From positions 62,001 to 126,000 of the forward strand of contig JANFAH010000053.1 in the NCBI GenBank assembly GCA_024663395.1: DNA of 64,000 nt, read 5' to 3'. The notes under the pieces are model-generated. The model was not told the DNA's origin. It saw nothing but the letters and a program-made list of their open reading frames with translations, and searched no databases. How positions within the stretch are numbered: the stretch's first letter is position 1; each line of letters begins with the position of its first letter. Shown here piece by piece: positions 46,651 to 57,921 of this stretch. A program made the translations under genes and the position numbers. Source of the stretch: Pisolithus tinctorius (Eukaryota > Basidiomycota > Agaricomycetes > Boletales > Pisolithaceae).

Positions 46651-48259
46651 CTGTCGACGCTCAAAAGAGGATTGCGGGTACGCTCCTACCGCCGTGACGT
46701 CCTTGATAGGGCTATTTCACCCTGCCACATGTTTAGCACGGTGGTACCTGGAAGCCTTTGTCTCTAGGTCGGCGATATCTGCACGCGGCTGTTCCTCGGC
46801 CCGACTGGATGATTGTCGATTGTCGATTGTCGATTGTCGATTCGGACTACGAACTTCAGATAAGGAAACTCTGAAGCTTCGCTAGTCGGGAGCCAACACG
46901 TACCAAACAGGGTGCCAAGCGTTGACAGATTCATGGTAGGAGTTGGCGACATCAAACAGTGGAGTACAGGGAGCCCACAACTGCGAGCATCCACCGCACC
47001 ACCTCCCATGTGATGTGCTCACTCTGAGCCCAAACCGTGACCTCGCATGGAATTTGAGCCCGAGACTCGAATTGCAAGGATCGGCCACATCCGTTGTATG
47101 GCATCCGCTTCCATGCCGAGGTTAGTTGTCTGATGGAAGGAGCACCCAAAACCGCATAGGTCGACGGGCACGCACGGGGAGCCCACAACTGCAGGCACCC
47201 ACCGCATGTACCACGCCATACCTAGTCCAGTAGAGTGTAGAGTGTAGAGTGCAGCGGACAACTTCCGAGCGTGCAATTTTTCTGCTTATGTAAGATTCGA
47301 CAACCGACTGCCGAAGTCAATTCGCTCTTCAAACTACAGTACACTATGTTTTACATAAAGGCAAAGAGAACATTCTAAGAACATTCAAACTTCTGTATCA
47401 TAGTATCCGTTTCTTCCATGTTCTTTCACTCCTTGTGGCTCAAACACTGGATCCTGCTGCCGGTGACGCTTGACCATAATGATGCATACGTGCTTATGTA
47501 AGAATCGGCAACAGGCTGAGACGTTACGGTGATCGTATAGGCTTAGAGTCTTAGCATGTTCCCCACGCGTGGGTTTACAGACCCAGTGTGTATACTGTAC
47601 TGTTGGTGGATACTCAGCTTTTCCCGGTGAGATAGGAGAAGACTCGTCCTCTATCGTTCGTCTGTCGTATCTACTGTACATCGTGTCTCTCTCCGTCTGC
47701 CTCCGCTGACTAAAGCTGACTCATCCTCTCCTCTCCCCCTGCTCCCCTACTACACCGGCTTATGTCTATGCACACGGGGAGTATTTTCAGATTACCATCG
47801 AGGGGTAGCACAACGATGTGCACCTCCTCACCCATGTAGCATTATGGTAACCAGAACACTGTCCTGCCGCCTAAGAGTGCTGTGCACACCGACATAAAGG
47901 TACTGTATCCATTCTTGCTCCACCCCAAGAGATCTGCGTCCTCACTACGAACCATGCTGGGCACCGGCCATGCGTACCATCGTATCCAGCCGTCCACAGC
48001 ACGACCCTCCTGTATAGCCGTCCGAGTTGGAGATATCATACTACAAAGAGCAGCAAGACTGAACACGTGACAGCGCCACCTGCGATAGTTAATGACTCGT
48101 CACTGAGCATTGATACACTCAAAAAAATAAACAGGAAGGCGGAGTAGATCATGAATGCAAACGAGAAAACAACAGAAAAGGGAGAGATGATGGATAGGTG
48201 GAGACTCACCAGCGTAGACCCCTGAATCTTTGAAATCGCCGGTCCGTGTATTGATCGCG
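46230..48259 (-). repeat. Segmental repeat copy R2 (probable source locus)
   Basis: This is about 2.03 kb shared in inverted orientation with R1 (27268-29230) and partly with R3 (57922-59226). Unlike those copies it is continuous with coding sequence at both edges: the MFS gene on one side and the membrane-protein gene on the other. The middle (about 46700-48030) has no convincing gene. It contains a 7-bp tandem repeat (four ATTGTCG units at 46812-46839), a short AGAGTGT-type tandem near 47236-47255, and two GGGAGCCCACAACTGC motifs (46970 and 47178). Confidence 0.8.
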
Positions 48260-49440
48260 CCAGATATCGGCACGCCCACCAACGTACCAAGCGCCGCAAT
48301 AGTCAAAAACATCCCCACGCGTCGTTCCACGTCGCCCACGTCGCCTATTGCCATAGGGGGGGCGAGAAGGAGAGAGACATATGTCCCAGAAGCAAAGCTG
48401 CAATAACAAGCGTTAAATATGATGTGACATGTCGGGAGGGGCACGTACCCGTAGATCACCGATATGGCAACCAGTGCCCCTCGGCTCGAAGCGTATGGCC
48501 AAGCAAACGTGAGAATACCGACCAGACCTGTAAATGGTATCATGACATTGAGAGGACCTGTATTTTATGGTCAGATTTACATTGCAAAGAAGTGCGTAGT
48601 ACTTGCCAATGCGATCAGCAAGCAAGCCAGCAGACAAGCGGCCCAACCCGGTTGTCGCGTTCACGATCGCGACCAGTAGAATGAAAAGTTGCTCAACACG
48701 CCCACCGCCGTAGCACTGGCAGGTAACTAAGTCAACGCTGTAAATGAAGTTGATTAATCACGATCATATTCCACCCTTACACCGCTGCAAGGGTGTGCAA
48801 AAAGGCATAACTCACCAGTGCAGAGTCCGAAGAAACAAAGAATTCCAGAAATGTAATAGATAATGTATGCTAGGTTTCGAAACGCGGACAAGTGGAGGAG
48901 CCCACCCTGGACGTTCATAGGGGGCAGTCATCTATCTATGACCTAGGTTCCTCGTGTCAGCAAGATAGCAAAAAACGACTCCATAAGCATATCTCATTCA
49001 CAAAATTGGCGATCCCGAGGGTGACGAGCGTCATAAATCCGAACCGCGAACGGTCCACTTGAACCTGGCAATTCCTATTAACCAAACATATCCGCCGATG
49101 AGACGAAATGAAAACATACCCTACAAGGGGTATAAGGTTTTGGCTTATGATGGGGAGTAATGTTCCCCCAAGCGACGAGCCAGTAGCCGTGATGCCAAGG
49201 GCCAGCCCTTTTTTCTTGGAAGACCAATGAGATACGACGCTAACGGCTGGCAAGAAGGTGATTCCGCTGAATAACTGTGTCAAGAGCGGTTATGAAACTA
49301 ATTACAGAGAGTTTTATGGGACGTGACGTGCTCACAGGCCCTGTGCAAGGAAAAATTGCCAGTATTGCTTGCACTCTGCAGTGAGGAATGTGCGCACCAT
49401 AAGGACCCCACCGGCGTCCAGGAATTTCAAAATCTTATGT
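48036..49440 (-). CDS. MFS transporter, monocarboxylate-porter-like
   Basis: Minus-strand exons read TAECKQYWQFFLAQGL, FSGITFLPAVSVVSHWSSKK and KGLALGITATGSSLGGTLLP (the MCT-type second-half-of-TM3 to TM5 pattern with R/KG.A.G...G.S.GG). They continue FGFMTLVTLGIANF, a hydrophobic exon near 48900-48830 (FRNLAYIIYYISGILCFFGL), NATTGLGRLSAGLLADRIG, PLNVMIPFTGLVGILTFAWP, YVSLLLAPPMAIGDVGDVER, RVGMFLTIAALGTLVGVPIS and GGAVTCSVLLLFVV with a stop at 48036. Fungal members carry monocarboxylates or other small acids across the plasma membrane. The intron at 48558-48606 has a GC donor. The N-terminal helix was not found upstream of 49440, so the gene may be 5' truncated or have diverged exons. Its last 1.5 exons are copied in R1. 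Confidence 0.7.
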
Positions 49441-49989
49441 CTCTCGTCGCAGGATGGGCGCGCCAATTGACATCAAGCCTTGTGAATTGCCAGAAATTCG
49501 AGAGTCATTGTAGAAGAAGGTCTAAGTGCTGTAAGAACCGTAGCAAGAGTCGGGGCGGAGGCTCTCGCAGACCTAAGAAACGCTCGAAGTCACAACGACT
49601 CTTGAACTGATCCCACCTACTAGGTACAATGGGTCAGGTGACATCCCCGCCGTCCACCGCTTCACGACAGAGGGAGCAGCCTACGTCCAGGACGGTCGCG
49701 TTGAACCTAAGAAGTGTGCATTCGTACTTTCCCACTTCCCCCTCACAGGGAAGGCGCATGAGTTGGTGGTGTGAACTTCAAGCCTACACCGGTGAATCAC
49801 TGATTGCACTGCATGACAAACTGCGGACTTTCTGCGTGATAATCTTTTGCACCACGGAAATCGTTGTGTCGTCGCAAGTCTAGTGAACTTTGCGTCACTG
49901 TCACGCCAGTCTTTTCATGAGGGTCACCGCTGGTTGCATTAGGGAGATCTTTTAAACGATTACATTAACAAATGAAAATGCTTGGGATC

Positions 49990-52900
49990 AAAATGTACAC
50001 AAAAAATATTCATTTCTGCAGTGACTGTCCATGTATTACACACGCCAACTATGTGGATTAAACCCGTCCTGCGACATCATGCTACTGTGGTGCCAAGTAA
50101 GTCCTGAGTGATTGTAGAAGCGATCATCAGCATGCATTTCGCCACCTGGAATTAGGCTTGCCTTGTACAATGGGAGTACGTGAATGACGGGGTCCTTGAT
50201 AGATGCAAACTTGAATGGTGTCATTGCAAAAAGGGTGACTAGATCAGTGGCGTGGATAATAGACGGAGGCAAAGTCTGCGCATAGTACAGGCGGCCTGCC
50301 ACTATGCCAAATTGGCGGTACCTGTCATGTGCAGCATCTGCTTGCCTCAGAGGACAGTAGCGCGCAACGATGACGAAAATATTCCCGGTCGCGACCTCTT
50401 TGAACATAGCAATAATCTGGGCAGCCACATGGTCTTGACCGTCCAGTGGGGACTGCAAGCGTACAATCGCATTCGAGTCACGGTGGGACCGATCCTTTGG
50501 CTGATATACTAAACCATCCTTCTGCAATTTGTCACACCAAATTATGTCTTAAAGAGTTCAGCAAGTTCAGCACATCATGTCAATAGGGAAATACAGACCT
50601 TGAGGTGATTCTGCTTCAATTTGTTTCAGTGCCAGTGGCAGCAGCAAAGCGTGCTGTGCTGCTTGGCGCCCACTACTCTTTGCAACGTTCATGACTATGT
50701 TCCTGCCACCTTGCTCTGCAAAAGCAAGGCTGTCGCTCAGGCGTGTGCCACGCCTATCGGAAAGAAAGGCCTTCTGAAAAGCAGGCCAGAGATCTTTCAA
50801 TTCTGGCGACATGTTGGAATCCGTGAGGAGTGATGCCAGATTCGCTGCCCGGCAAGCATCATTCATAAAAGTGAGCTCCAGCTCGCCTTAAATTACACAT
50901 TAGTTTATGTATTAAAGACAACTTGGGAAGAACGTACCGAACCGCATATTGGTTTTCGTCTGCTGAAGGAGGTAGTTATAGCGCTCGAAGGCCCATGCTC
51001 TCCAGGCATGAACAGGCCCAAAACCCAACAACAGGGGCTCGAAGTGGAGACAAGAGTGATGAACAGATTGAATTTTACCTTCCTTGTAGAGCTCGACGAC
51101 ACCTTCAAGGTAGAGTTTGAAGTGTTTTGTGAAAAGTCCAGCATAATGCCGAGAAGTCGTGCGGAGACTGCCAATGTAAATTGCAGTGACAAGATGCATG
51201 TAATTGTTCAGCATATGCCGCATGCGACCTTGTTCATCGCCCCAAAGTCGAACAAGAGTGATGACCAGGTGCATCATACCAACCGACCGCCACTGATCAG
51301 CAGTTAGTTTCCTTTTCTCAGAACCAAAGCGAGTCGGTGCCGGTAAGACAAATGATGGTAATGTCAACTTCGCTTGATCTTCCCATGCCTCTTCGAGAAT
51401 AGCTCGCCCAAGGACAACAGGTTGCTCTTTCAGACCTGATGGTGCAATATCGACAGGTTTTCCCAGCAAGTTCCCTTGCGTGTCAGCATAGCCATTATCT
51501 GTGCGCTACACAACCATCACCAAATCAAGCGACTTCGAAAACCAGGTACTGGACGTACCCATTGACCTAGGAGACCCAGCAGAGCTGCCTTGGTTAGACT
51601 TTTTGTTGGCTTCTTGGGGTCTGATGTTCGGAGACCAAGTTCTTCACAGAGTTGGAGAAGCATAGGGACCCTAGTATTATTACCAATTGACTTAGTGGTT
51701 GGTGCCTTTGTAAGCTTCACTCGTAAACATTCCATTTCGGCATTACTAGGCGGATCCGCCTGACTTCTTCGAGCTGGTCTTCCCATACTTGTACATGACG
51801 CATCGGGCAGTTGGGCATTGATCGTGGCGTTCTAGTGAAAGCCACATCAGAACCTAGGAATACAAAGGTTACGACTACTTACATCCTCCTTCATAAGGGA
51901 TTCTACATATACGAGAAGTTCCCTCTGATGGCTGTCAATTGAAACCTGGGACACTTTTATTACTTCTGCGATACAAGATCTACCACCCACTTACCCATGT
52001 GACCAGGGTTCGGGCTAGCATTATTGATGTCCCCACTCGTCTCAAGTTAAACTTACAACATAAATGCCATAACACGGGCTTCTTGCACGTTTTGACAAGG
52101 GAAGTGGCATCAATATCGTCTGTCAGTAATTTCTTGGCACCTGCTAGCATTTCTCCGGACGTCGGAGTTGGTGGTGGCTTCATCGAAGGAGAACTGTACC
52201 CTTCCCCACATGGAGCTGTGGGACTCAGACCCCAGATATAGCGTATATGTTCCGGAAGGCCATGGAGAAAGAAGGCGTGCATCGAGTCAAGTACGGTGTA
52301 TAGGACAGCATTCCAATAAGGTAAACGGAGAAGCTCCGAGTAGCGTACACCGTATTCCTTTGCAATTCTGTCTCTTTCATCGGTTGTTGCAGCATTGAGC
52401 CACAGCTCAGCGTGACAGCGGTGTTCCTTCGCCGTTCGCATCGGCCATGAAGATATGTCGAAGTTCTCAATTTCATCAGCGGGTAGTAAGCAGAAAGAGC
52501 AGAATAAAGTGGCAGAGTGGCTGGTAAATCCAGCAACTTGGCGTGCTCCAGGAACATCACAGATGAGAGGGATGATTGCAGCCAAAGCCTTCCTTCCATG
52601 GGGAAATCGAGCAGTCTGAGTAAAAAACACACCCGGATTCCAAAACTGCAACATGTCATCCACGAGCGGCCGCAAGAAATGATTGATCTGCTCGAGGGAG
52701 GGCTTTGCCGGGCCTGGAGTTATGCCAACCAAGTACATCTTATCTGTATCGTGGCGGACATCTGGGGGCAGATTGAGGAGAACCATATAAATTCTGGTGG
52801 CTGATGCAGACCCTTTGCCAGCCTTCATGCCAAATGGATTGAATCCATCCACTGCTAACGAAAAAACCAAGCGGAGCTCATTACTGTGCCTTTGCAAGAA

Positions 52901-54745
52901 TGGTCGACCATCTGGGCCTAAGAAATTACGGATGAAATCTGCATCAAAGATGTCACCCCAAGGCCCATCCTCAGGAGAATTGGAACTCGGTATAATAGTA
53001 GAATCCAGGGCGGCTTCAAAGTCAGGATGGGATAGCATACGAGCCAACCATTCAGTCAACTCTTGATACATGAACTTCCGAATCAGGTGTATAAACTGAG
53101 TACCGCATATTGTCCGGGTTCGTTTTAGTCTTGCAGCACATGGAGGCGCATTAGGGGGGTCTTGAAAGTTACACATTTCGGGGCAAGCATCGTTGTCTTC
53201 ATACAGAGCACAGCAGCGGGGGCAGCAAACAAAAGACTGGAGCCTGGGGTTCAAATCGAAGTAGTGGAGCAGAGTTTGAGGATCTCGCGGGAAGTTGACC
53301 AGTAGACATTTATCTTCCGTGGAGAGACCCGATTGGTGAAGGAGACATTGCATGATAAATCTTAACGCAGCGGTGACAAAGCCGGTGTGTGCCTGTGACA
53401 GCCCACAGAATAGATTAAGAGTGAGGACGAGCATATAGCATGCAACGACGGCAGGATGTGTGTCTCGCTTGTCCCGAAGAAAATAAGGTTCTGTTAAGAT
53501 GATATCAGCTAACAGGAAGCTTCGCACGGCAAAAAGATCACCTGTATTGACAGTGACGACACCCTCTGGACAGGTTCTAGCATCGTCCACGGACCCCGAT
53601 AAACGTCCAGCTTCCCAGGCAGCTGCTCGAATACGATCCACTTCAAACAGGGCTTCCTCAACTCGGCCCAAGAGAGCGCCGCAGCAATCAGTCAATCGGG
53701 TGTTATTTGGGAAGCTAAGGCCCCTCAGAGCGACAAGTAGTCTGTACAGCTCAGCCTCCTGTGTCAAGAGTTGTGCATTCATGGGAGCTCCAGTATCTAG
53801 TCTTTGAGAACCCATGTTGGGACCCAATGGGATGCAGGTGAAAAGAACGTAGGGAATGTGCTTGCTTGGAAGGCTCTGAAATTTCAGGCCTGGCTTGGAC
53901 GTGAGAGAACCAGATATCTGGCTGAGCAGAGTGGAAATGTGCTGTAGATCGTGAAGGGCCTCCTCCAAGTAAAGAATATCTTCCGTTGGAGTGACACAAG
54001 AAGCATGATCGTAGTCAGAAGGCTCTGGAAATGAGGCTTCAGGTGCATGGTCCATTTGGATCCCCTCTCCATCATTAGTATGTGTTTCAGCAGAAGGTAT
54101 CATCTGCTCTAGTTCCTTGGACGATACGTATCCACGACCAAGAAGAGAGTCCATCGGCACTGTCTCATCAGAAGCTTGGGGATCAGTACCTAGCATCGCT
54201 CCCCATATCTTGTCTGCACGTCGATGTCGCGAATGAACCGCCTTGGAGATCCAGTGACCCGAGATAAACTTTCCTTGAGAAGAGCACCAAGTTTCCTTCG
54301 ATCCGCATCTGGCAAGGGTACATGTGCACAGCCTAAGTTGTGGGTTAGATTTCGTGTCCATTGCCAAGACGTAGTTTTGAATGTTCTGTTCCAGCTGACG
54401 CGGAGGCAGTCTTGGTCTGGGGGCCTTTGTAACCCCCTCCCATGAAGGGCCGGTTGACCGGGCCGGGGGCAAAACAACAAACGGGACAAGACAAGAGGTC
54501 CCTCGTTCTGCTTCGGCGGTCTTTTTGTGAAACAAATTAATTTCAAAGATGTTCTGATGACTACAGACAGCACTACGTTGACCATGAAGTCCTCTACACT
54601 TACGGCCAGTAAGAAACATGGTCACCCTCAAACAATGAAAGAAATTATGAGAAAAGTTGTGACGATCAAATGATAAACGGACGATCGCAGAACGGATCAC
54701 TCGGCATGGGAATGATATCCAAAGCATGAAGAAGGGCAGATTCAC
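49990..54745 (-). mobile_element. CACTA-type (Tnp2) DNA transposon
   Basis: The whole segment is filled by one minus-strand transposase gene with short introns. I could not identify the terminal CACT(A/G) repeats or a target duplication, so the edges given are those of the coding region plus about 45 bp. The AT-rich stretch at 49940-50000 could hold the 3' end. Confidence 0.6.
50036..54745 (-). CDS. Tnp2-like CACTA transposase
   Basis: The first long exon (54745 to about 52060) is open for about 900 codons. The start is uncertain: MDTKSNPQLRLCTCTLARCG, about 130 codons in, matches the usual beginning of this family. Cysteine clusters come first (CTCTLARC, CCPRCCALY, CPEMC). The catalytic region follows: FSLAVDGFNPFGMKAG, YMVLLNLPPDVRHDTDKMYL, GITPGPAKPSLEQI, LICDVPGARQVAGFTSHSAT, FCSFCLLP and VLYTVLDSMHAFFLHGLPEH. 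Later exons carry LTADQWRSVGMMHLVITLVR, HAWRAWAFERYNYLLQ and VYQPKDRSHRDSNAIVRL to 50036. The acidic residues in VDGFNP, LICDVPG and LDSMH are the likely catalytic triad members. No stop or frameshift was found, so the element may be recent. Confidence 0.8.
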
Positions 54746-55337
54746 CTACCATTACAACTGGCAGCCACAAACGAAGTGACGCGGTGGGTGAAACAGATGC
54801 AGATTGCGTGCGCTTAGTTCGTTTCTTAGCCTTGCACTGTATAGCTGTCTCGAGTGACTCTAAGCCGTCGTCATTGCCGTCGGCAGCGACTTCGTCGTCT
54901 TCAGCTTCTTCGTCACCTCCATCTTCAAAGGCTGACAGGACATCAATTGGTGGTCGGACACCTCGTACACCGGATGCCGGATGATCTACGAGTGCCGACG
55001 GATCGATAAGTATCTGGTATTCCAGCGTACCATCTGTTGAAGGATGCTCGCGGACGGAAAACATGTCCATCAGCAATGAGGGTTGGCGCTCTGTATCATC
55101 ATCGGACTTCTCAGAAACGTCTGCAGGGCGAGAGGAAGGCGGGAAGACGGATGAGATGAGGTGAAATAAGGCAGGTGAGAAGGGCATGGATGGAGTGGGG
55201 GCATCCTCTGCTGCATTGCCTCTCAAAGTTGATGGACGTGCCTGGAGGAGAGCACCTGTCACAGAAGACTTAGAAGCGATCTGCATTGGAAGGCTGGTTG
55301 AGTCGACCTGATTACAAGGATCAGAACCTGGCACCAC
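54666..55337 (-). CDS. Acidic low-complexity open frame, unknown
   Basis: This 223-codon frame lies between the transposase and the Arp5-like fragment. It has a Ser/Pro-rich first half (TPSMPFSPALFHLISSVFPP), an acidic stretch (EDGGDEEAEDDEVAADGNDD), a basic patch (KAKKRTKRTQ) and a hydrophobic end. It could be a transposon-encoded second protein or part of the disrupted host gene. It overlaps the non-homologous beginning of the transposase frame. No family is recognised. Confidence 0.3.
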   Translation of the reverse strand: MVPGSDPCNQVDSTSLPMQIASKSSVTGALLQARPSTLRGNAAEDAPTPSMPFSPALFHLISSVFPPSSRPADVSEKSDDDTERQPSLLMDMFSVREHPSTDGTLEYQILIDPSALVDHPASGVRGVRPPIDVLSAFEDGGDEEAEDDEVAADGNDDGLESLETAIQCKAKKRTKRTQSASVSPTASLRLWLPVVMVGESALLHALDIIPMPSDPFCDRPFII

Positions 55338-55349
55338 ATTGGCATCAAT

Positions 55350-55702
55350 GACTCTGCATCTAATAGCTGGTTGGTCTTGTGATCCTTGTACCGTGCCACG
55401 ACATTGGATACAACATGGGGTGTCTTATTGGTCATATATTCCTCTTGAGAGTTAATGATGGAAGGACATAGAGAAAACCCAAAACGTAATTGGGATGTGC
55501 CATTGTCGATGATGAGTGCGGTGTCCTGTCCACGGTATACATTGTACAAGTCGGGTAGCACGGCAGCCGGAAGGGTCGGTGTTGGGACCTGAAAGACCTC
55601 GATGGGCTCTTGTTCTGACTGTAAGGAAACTTCTCGATCGACTGATCGAGCGACTGCTCTCGCCCCGTCATACGATACATCTAATTTCATTTTCTTATTC
55701 AT
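55350..55702 (-). pseudogene. N-terminal fragment of an Arp5-like actin-related protein
   Basis: From ATG 55702 the minus strand reads MNKKMKLDVSYDGARAV, then LPDLYNVYRGQDTALIIDNG, TSQLRFGFS and, perhaps after a small intron, VSNVVARYKDHKTNQ. An IIDNG(S/T)..LR.GFS phosphate-loop-1 segment followed by N.VARY.D.KTN is typical of Arp5, a subunit of the INO80 remodeller in the nucleus. The remaining 600 or so residues do not follow: directly after KTNQ the sequence becomes unrelated and leads into the CACTA element. It is a truncated gene, possibly cut by the transposon or by a rearrangement. Confidence 0.5.
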
Positions 55703-55709
55703 CGTGTCT

Positions 55710-57921
55710 CACCCTACTGTACAGTATATAACTCTCCGTCGTGTTGTCCGTTTTTCCCCTAGCGTTAACCTCTTGCTATCAGGTGTGCTTCTTGTCGTCG
55801 ACGCTATCCTGTAACTTCTTGCTATCAGCGTTAGGTTGACTACAGTATCTGCGCTCTTTTGTCAATGCACGCACCTACAGCAGATCATCACACTGACATC
55901 CTCTGCAGGGTGCTGCCTGTCCGAACTTGGTTCGCTGTTCACTTTCGTCGACCAAACGACATGTAACAACTCTATCCGAAAGCATGAATATACCGGCATT
56001 TCCGGTCCGGCAAAAACTCAGGGGACAAAACAGTTTTCAGACCTCGACCAGGATGCGTCCAGGAAAACCTCCACTGCTGGAGCGAAGCCACACGTTGTAT
56101 CTACTGGGTTGTTCCTAGAGGGTGAGGGTGCGTTCCTGTAATACACTAGGGTGGTTTGATAATCCGATTCAAACTACATCCTGGGTTGCACGGAGGGTCG
56201 GTGTATTCCAGTCTAATCTAATACTCGAGTACTTCAAAGCGTGAATCGTAGTGGGAGATATGAAACTAGTCAGCTTGGCCAGCTACGTCTTTGCGGCAAT
56301 TTTCAACTATCGAGCCACCTACTTGCCATCACTGTGAGTTGGAAAGACTGCGTTAGTGAATGCGGACGACAGACGTCGAGACTCGCCGCTGCCAAGACCA
56401 GCTGTTGGCCATCGCGCCCAATTTCGGCCACTCTCGTTTGAAGATTCTGACTGCGAATGTCTCGGGTCAATCGATAATCGGTTCAGAGTGTTTATTTTTC
56501 AGTGTAAAACCAAAAACCTGAAGGGGTCCTAGAGTAACATAGATGGTAAATGCACATGTTTTTCAGCAGCACTAGAATACAGCAAATTCTATCCCAGTGA
56601 TTGCCGTTATTGGACGTTTCGAGGTCGTAACGTGATCATGTCGAAATTGTGGTTTGTTGTTTGGCCACCCCCCACGCCACCCCTTTTTTCTTGGTTGAAG
56701 GTGAGCTGGAGCCCTACAGTGAGGTTGGCGACCTGGGACACCGCTGGAAATTGGGTCCGGTGGAAACATTTCAACAAACAGTTGGTATTTACAATACATA
56801 GTACTTACACGAAATCATATACCTACGCACCGTCCGCTAGGAGTGCTTATGCTGAACCAACAAGTAACTGATGCTCCCTATTATAACCAGTTGGCCGAGT
56901 AGGGCCAAACCTTCCAGTGTGGTGGAGCCTCTGAATGCCAACAGTAAGTGCATCAACGAGAGCCTTGACAGTCTCATTCTAATACTGCTAGCTCATCCCC
57001 ACTTGCACTTCATGGCACATCTTCCGACATCTGTATATGGAGAACAACTTATCGCCCAGTTCCTCAGACTTATCCCGGATGGTGGCTGACTCTTTCGGTA
57101 CGGTCGTGTTCCAATGAGTTGTGTGATGCATGACTGGCTATGGGAAGTGAGTGCTCAAACTACTTCGTAAGCTGGCACTCTTCACAACCCATCCCAGCGT
57201 GTGTCAGCAAGCACTGGGTCATTGAATCGTTGCAAGCTTCCTGTCATTGCTCAGGCCATATCATCCTTCGCTCAGCCTCTCTCTCCAGAAGCTCTGTTCC
57301 CTTAAGCGTAATTCCGGGGCACAGGGCCACTCCCATGACGGCTGTAACTATGGGTCCCTTGAAAAGACAGGCAAGAGTTTATTTCTCCCATAACCCTACA
57401 TGCTTACGCAGGATTTTGGGGATGCCAGATTATTGAGAAAGGAATGCTTGACAAATGGGACTACTGCCCACGCAAACTATTCGTTCTGAAGTCCAAGAAA
57501 TTGGAACGTGCAATCGGGTGTGTCATGAGCTCGACTTTGTCTGCGGAGCATCCCTCATACCTTCTTCTCGTGTTCACGACCCAGGCACTCGGCGCCCGGT
57601 TCTACCGCCTTGCTTTCCTACCTTACAGATCTCACTCTCCCTGCCGACCACCCTGCCCGTGCAGATGTTTTGAAGTTGATACATAAGATGGAAACCACAG
57701 ACTGGGCAGCTCTTGTGCGTGCATCCAATGCGTGGCCATTTGCACTGGAGGTGAGTGGTTCGGTATTTCAAACACCCAACACACCCTTGTCGCTACCAAG
57801 TAGTTTCGCCTTTGATGATGCATTGGCTTCCAGCAGGTAATAACTGACATAACGCTTCACGATTCAGGATCTTCTCATTACGGAATCGTTCTCTTGGGAA
57901 GGAGGATAAATGCTTATATAG
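55710..57921. other. Intergenic with possible gene scraps
   Basis: No full gene was recognised. Around 57444-57840 pieces of coding character occur in changing frames (MLDKWDYCPRKLFVLKSKKL; SYLTDLTLPADHPARADVLK; IHKMETTDWAALVRASNAWP), suggesting a decayed gene of unknown family. Confidence 0.3.

Noticed and set aside
28300..47260. CRISPR-like array from repeated ACTCTAC units
   Set aside because: Only short adjacent tandem units without spacers, in a eukaryotic genome.
49323..49610. Basic Arg/Ser/Lys-rich frame ending in RRPKKRSKSQ
   Set aside because: It overlaps the upstream MFS exon in antisense and has no homologous pattern; its composition is probably chance.
50036..54745. KDZ transposase partner for the TET/JBP gene
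   Set aside because: The transposase here shows the Tnp2/CACTA motifs (FNPFG, SHSAT.FCSFC, LDSMH), not the KDZ pattern.
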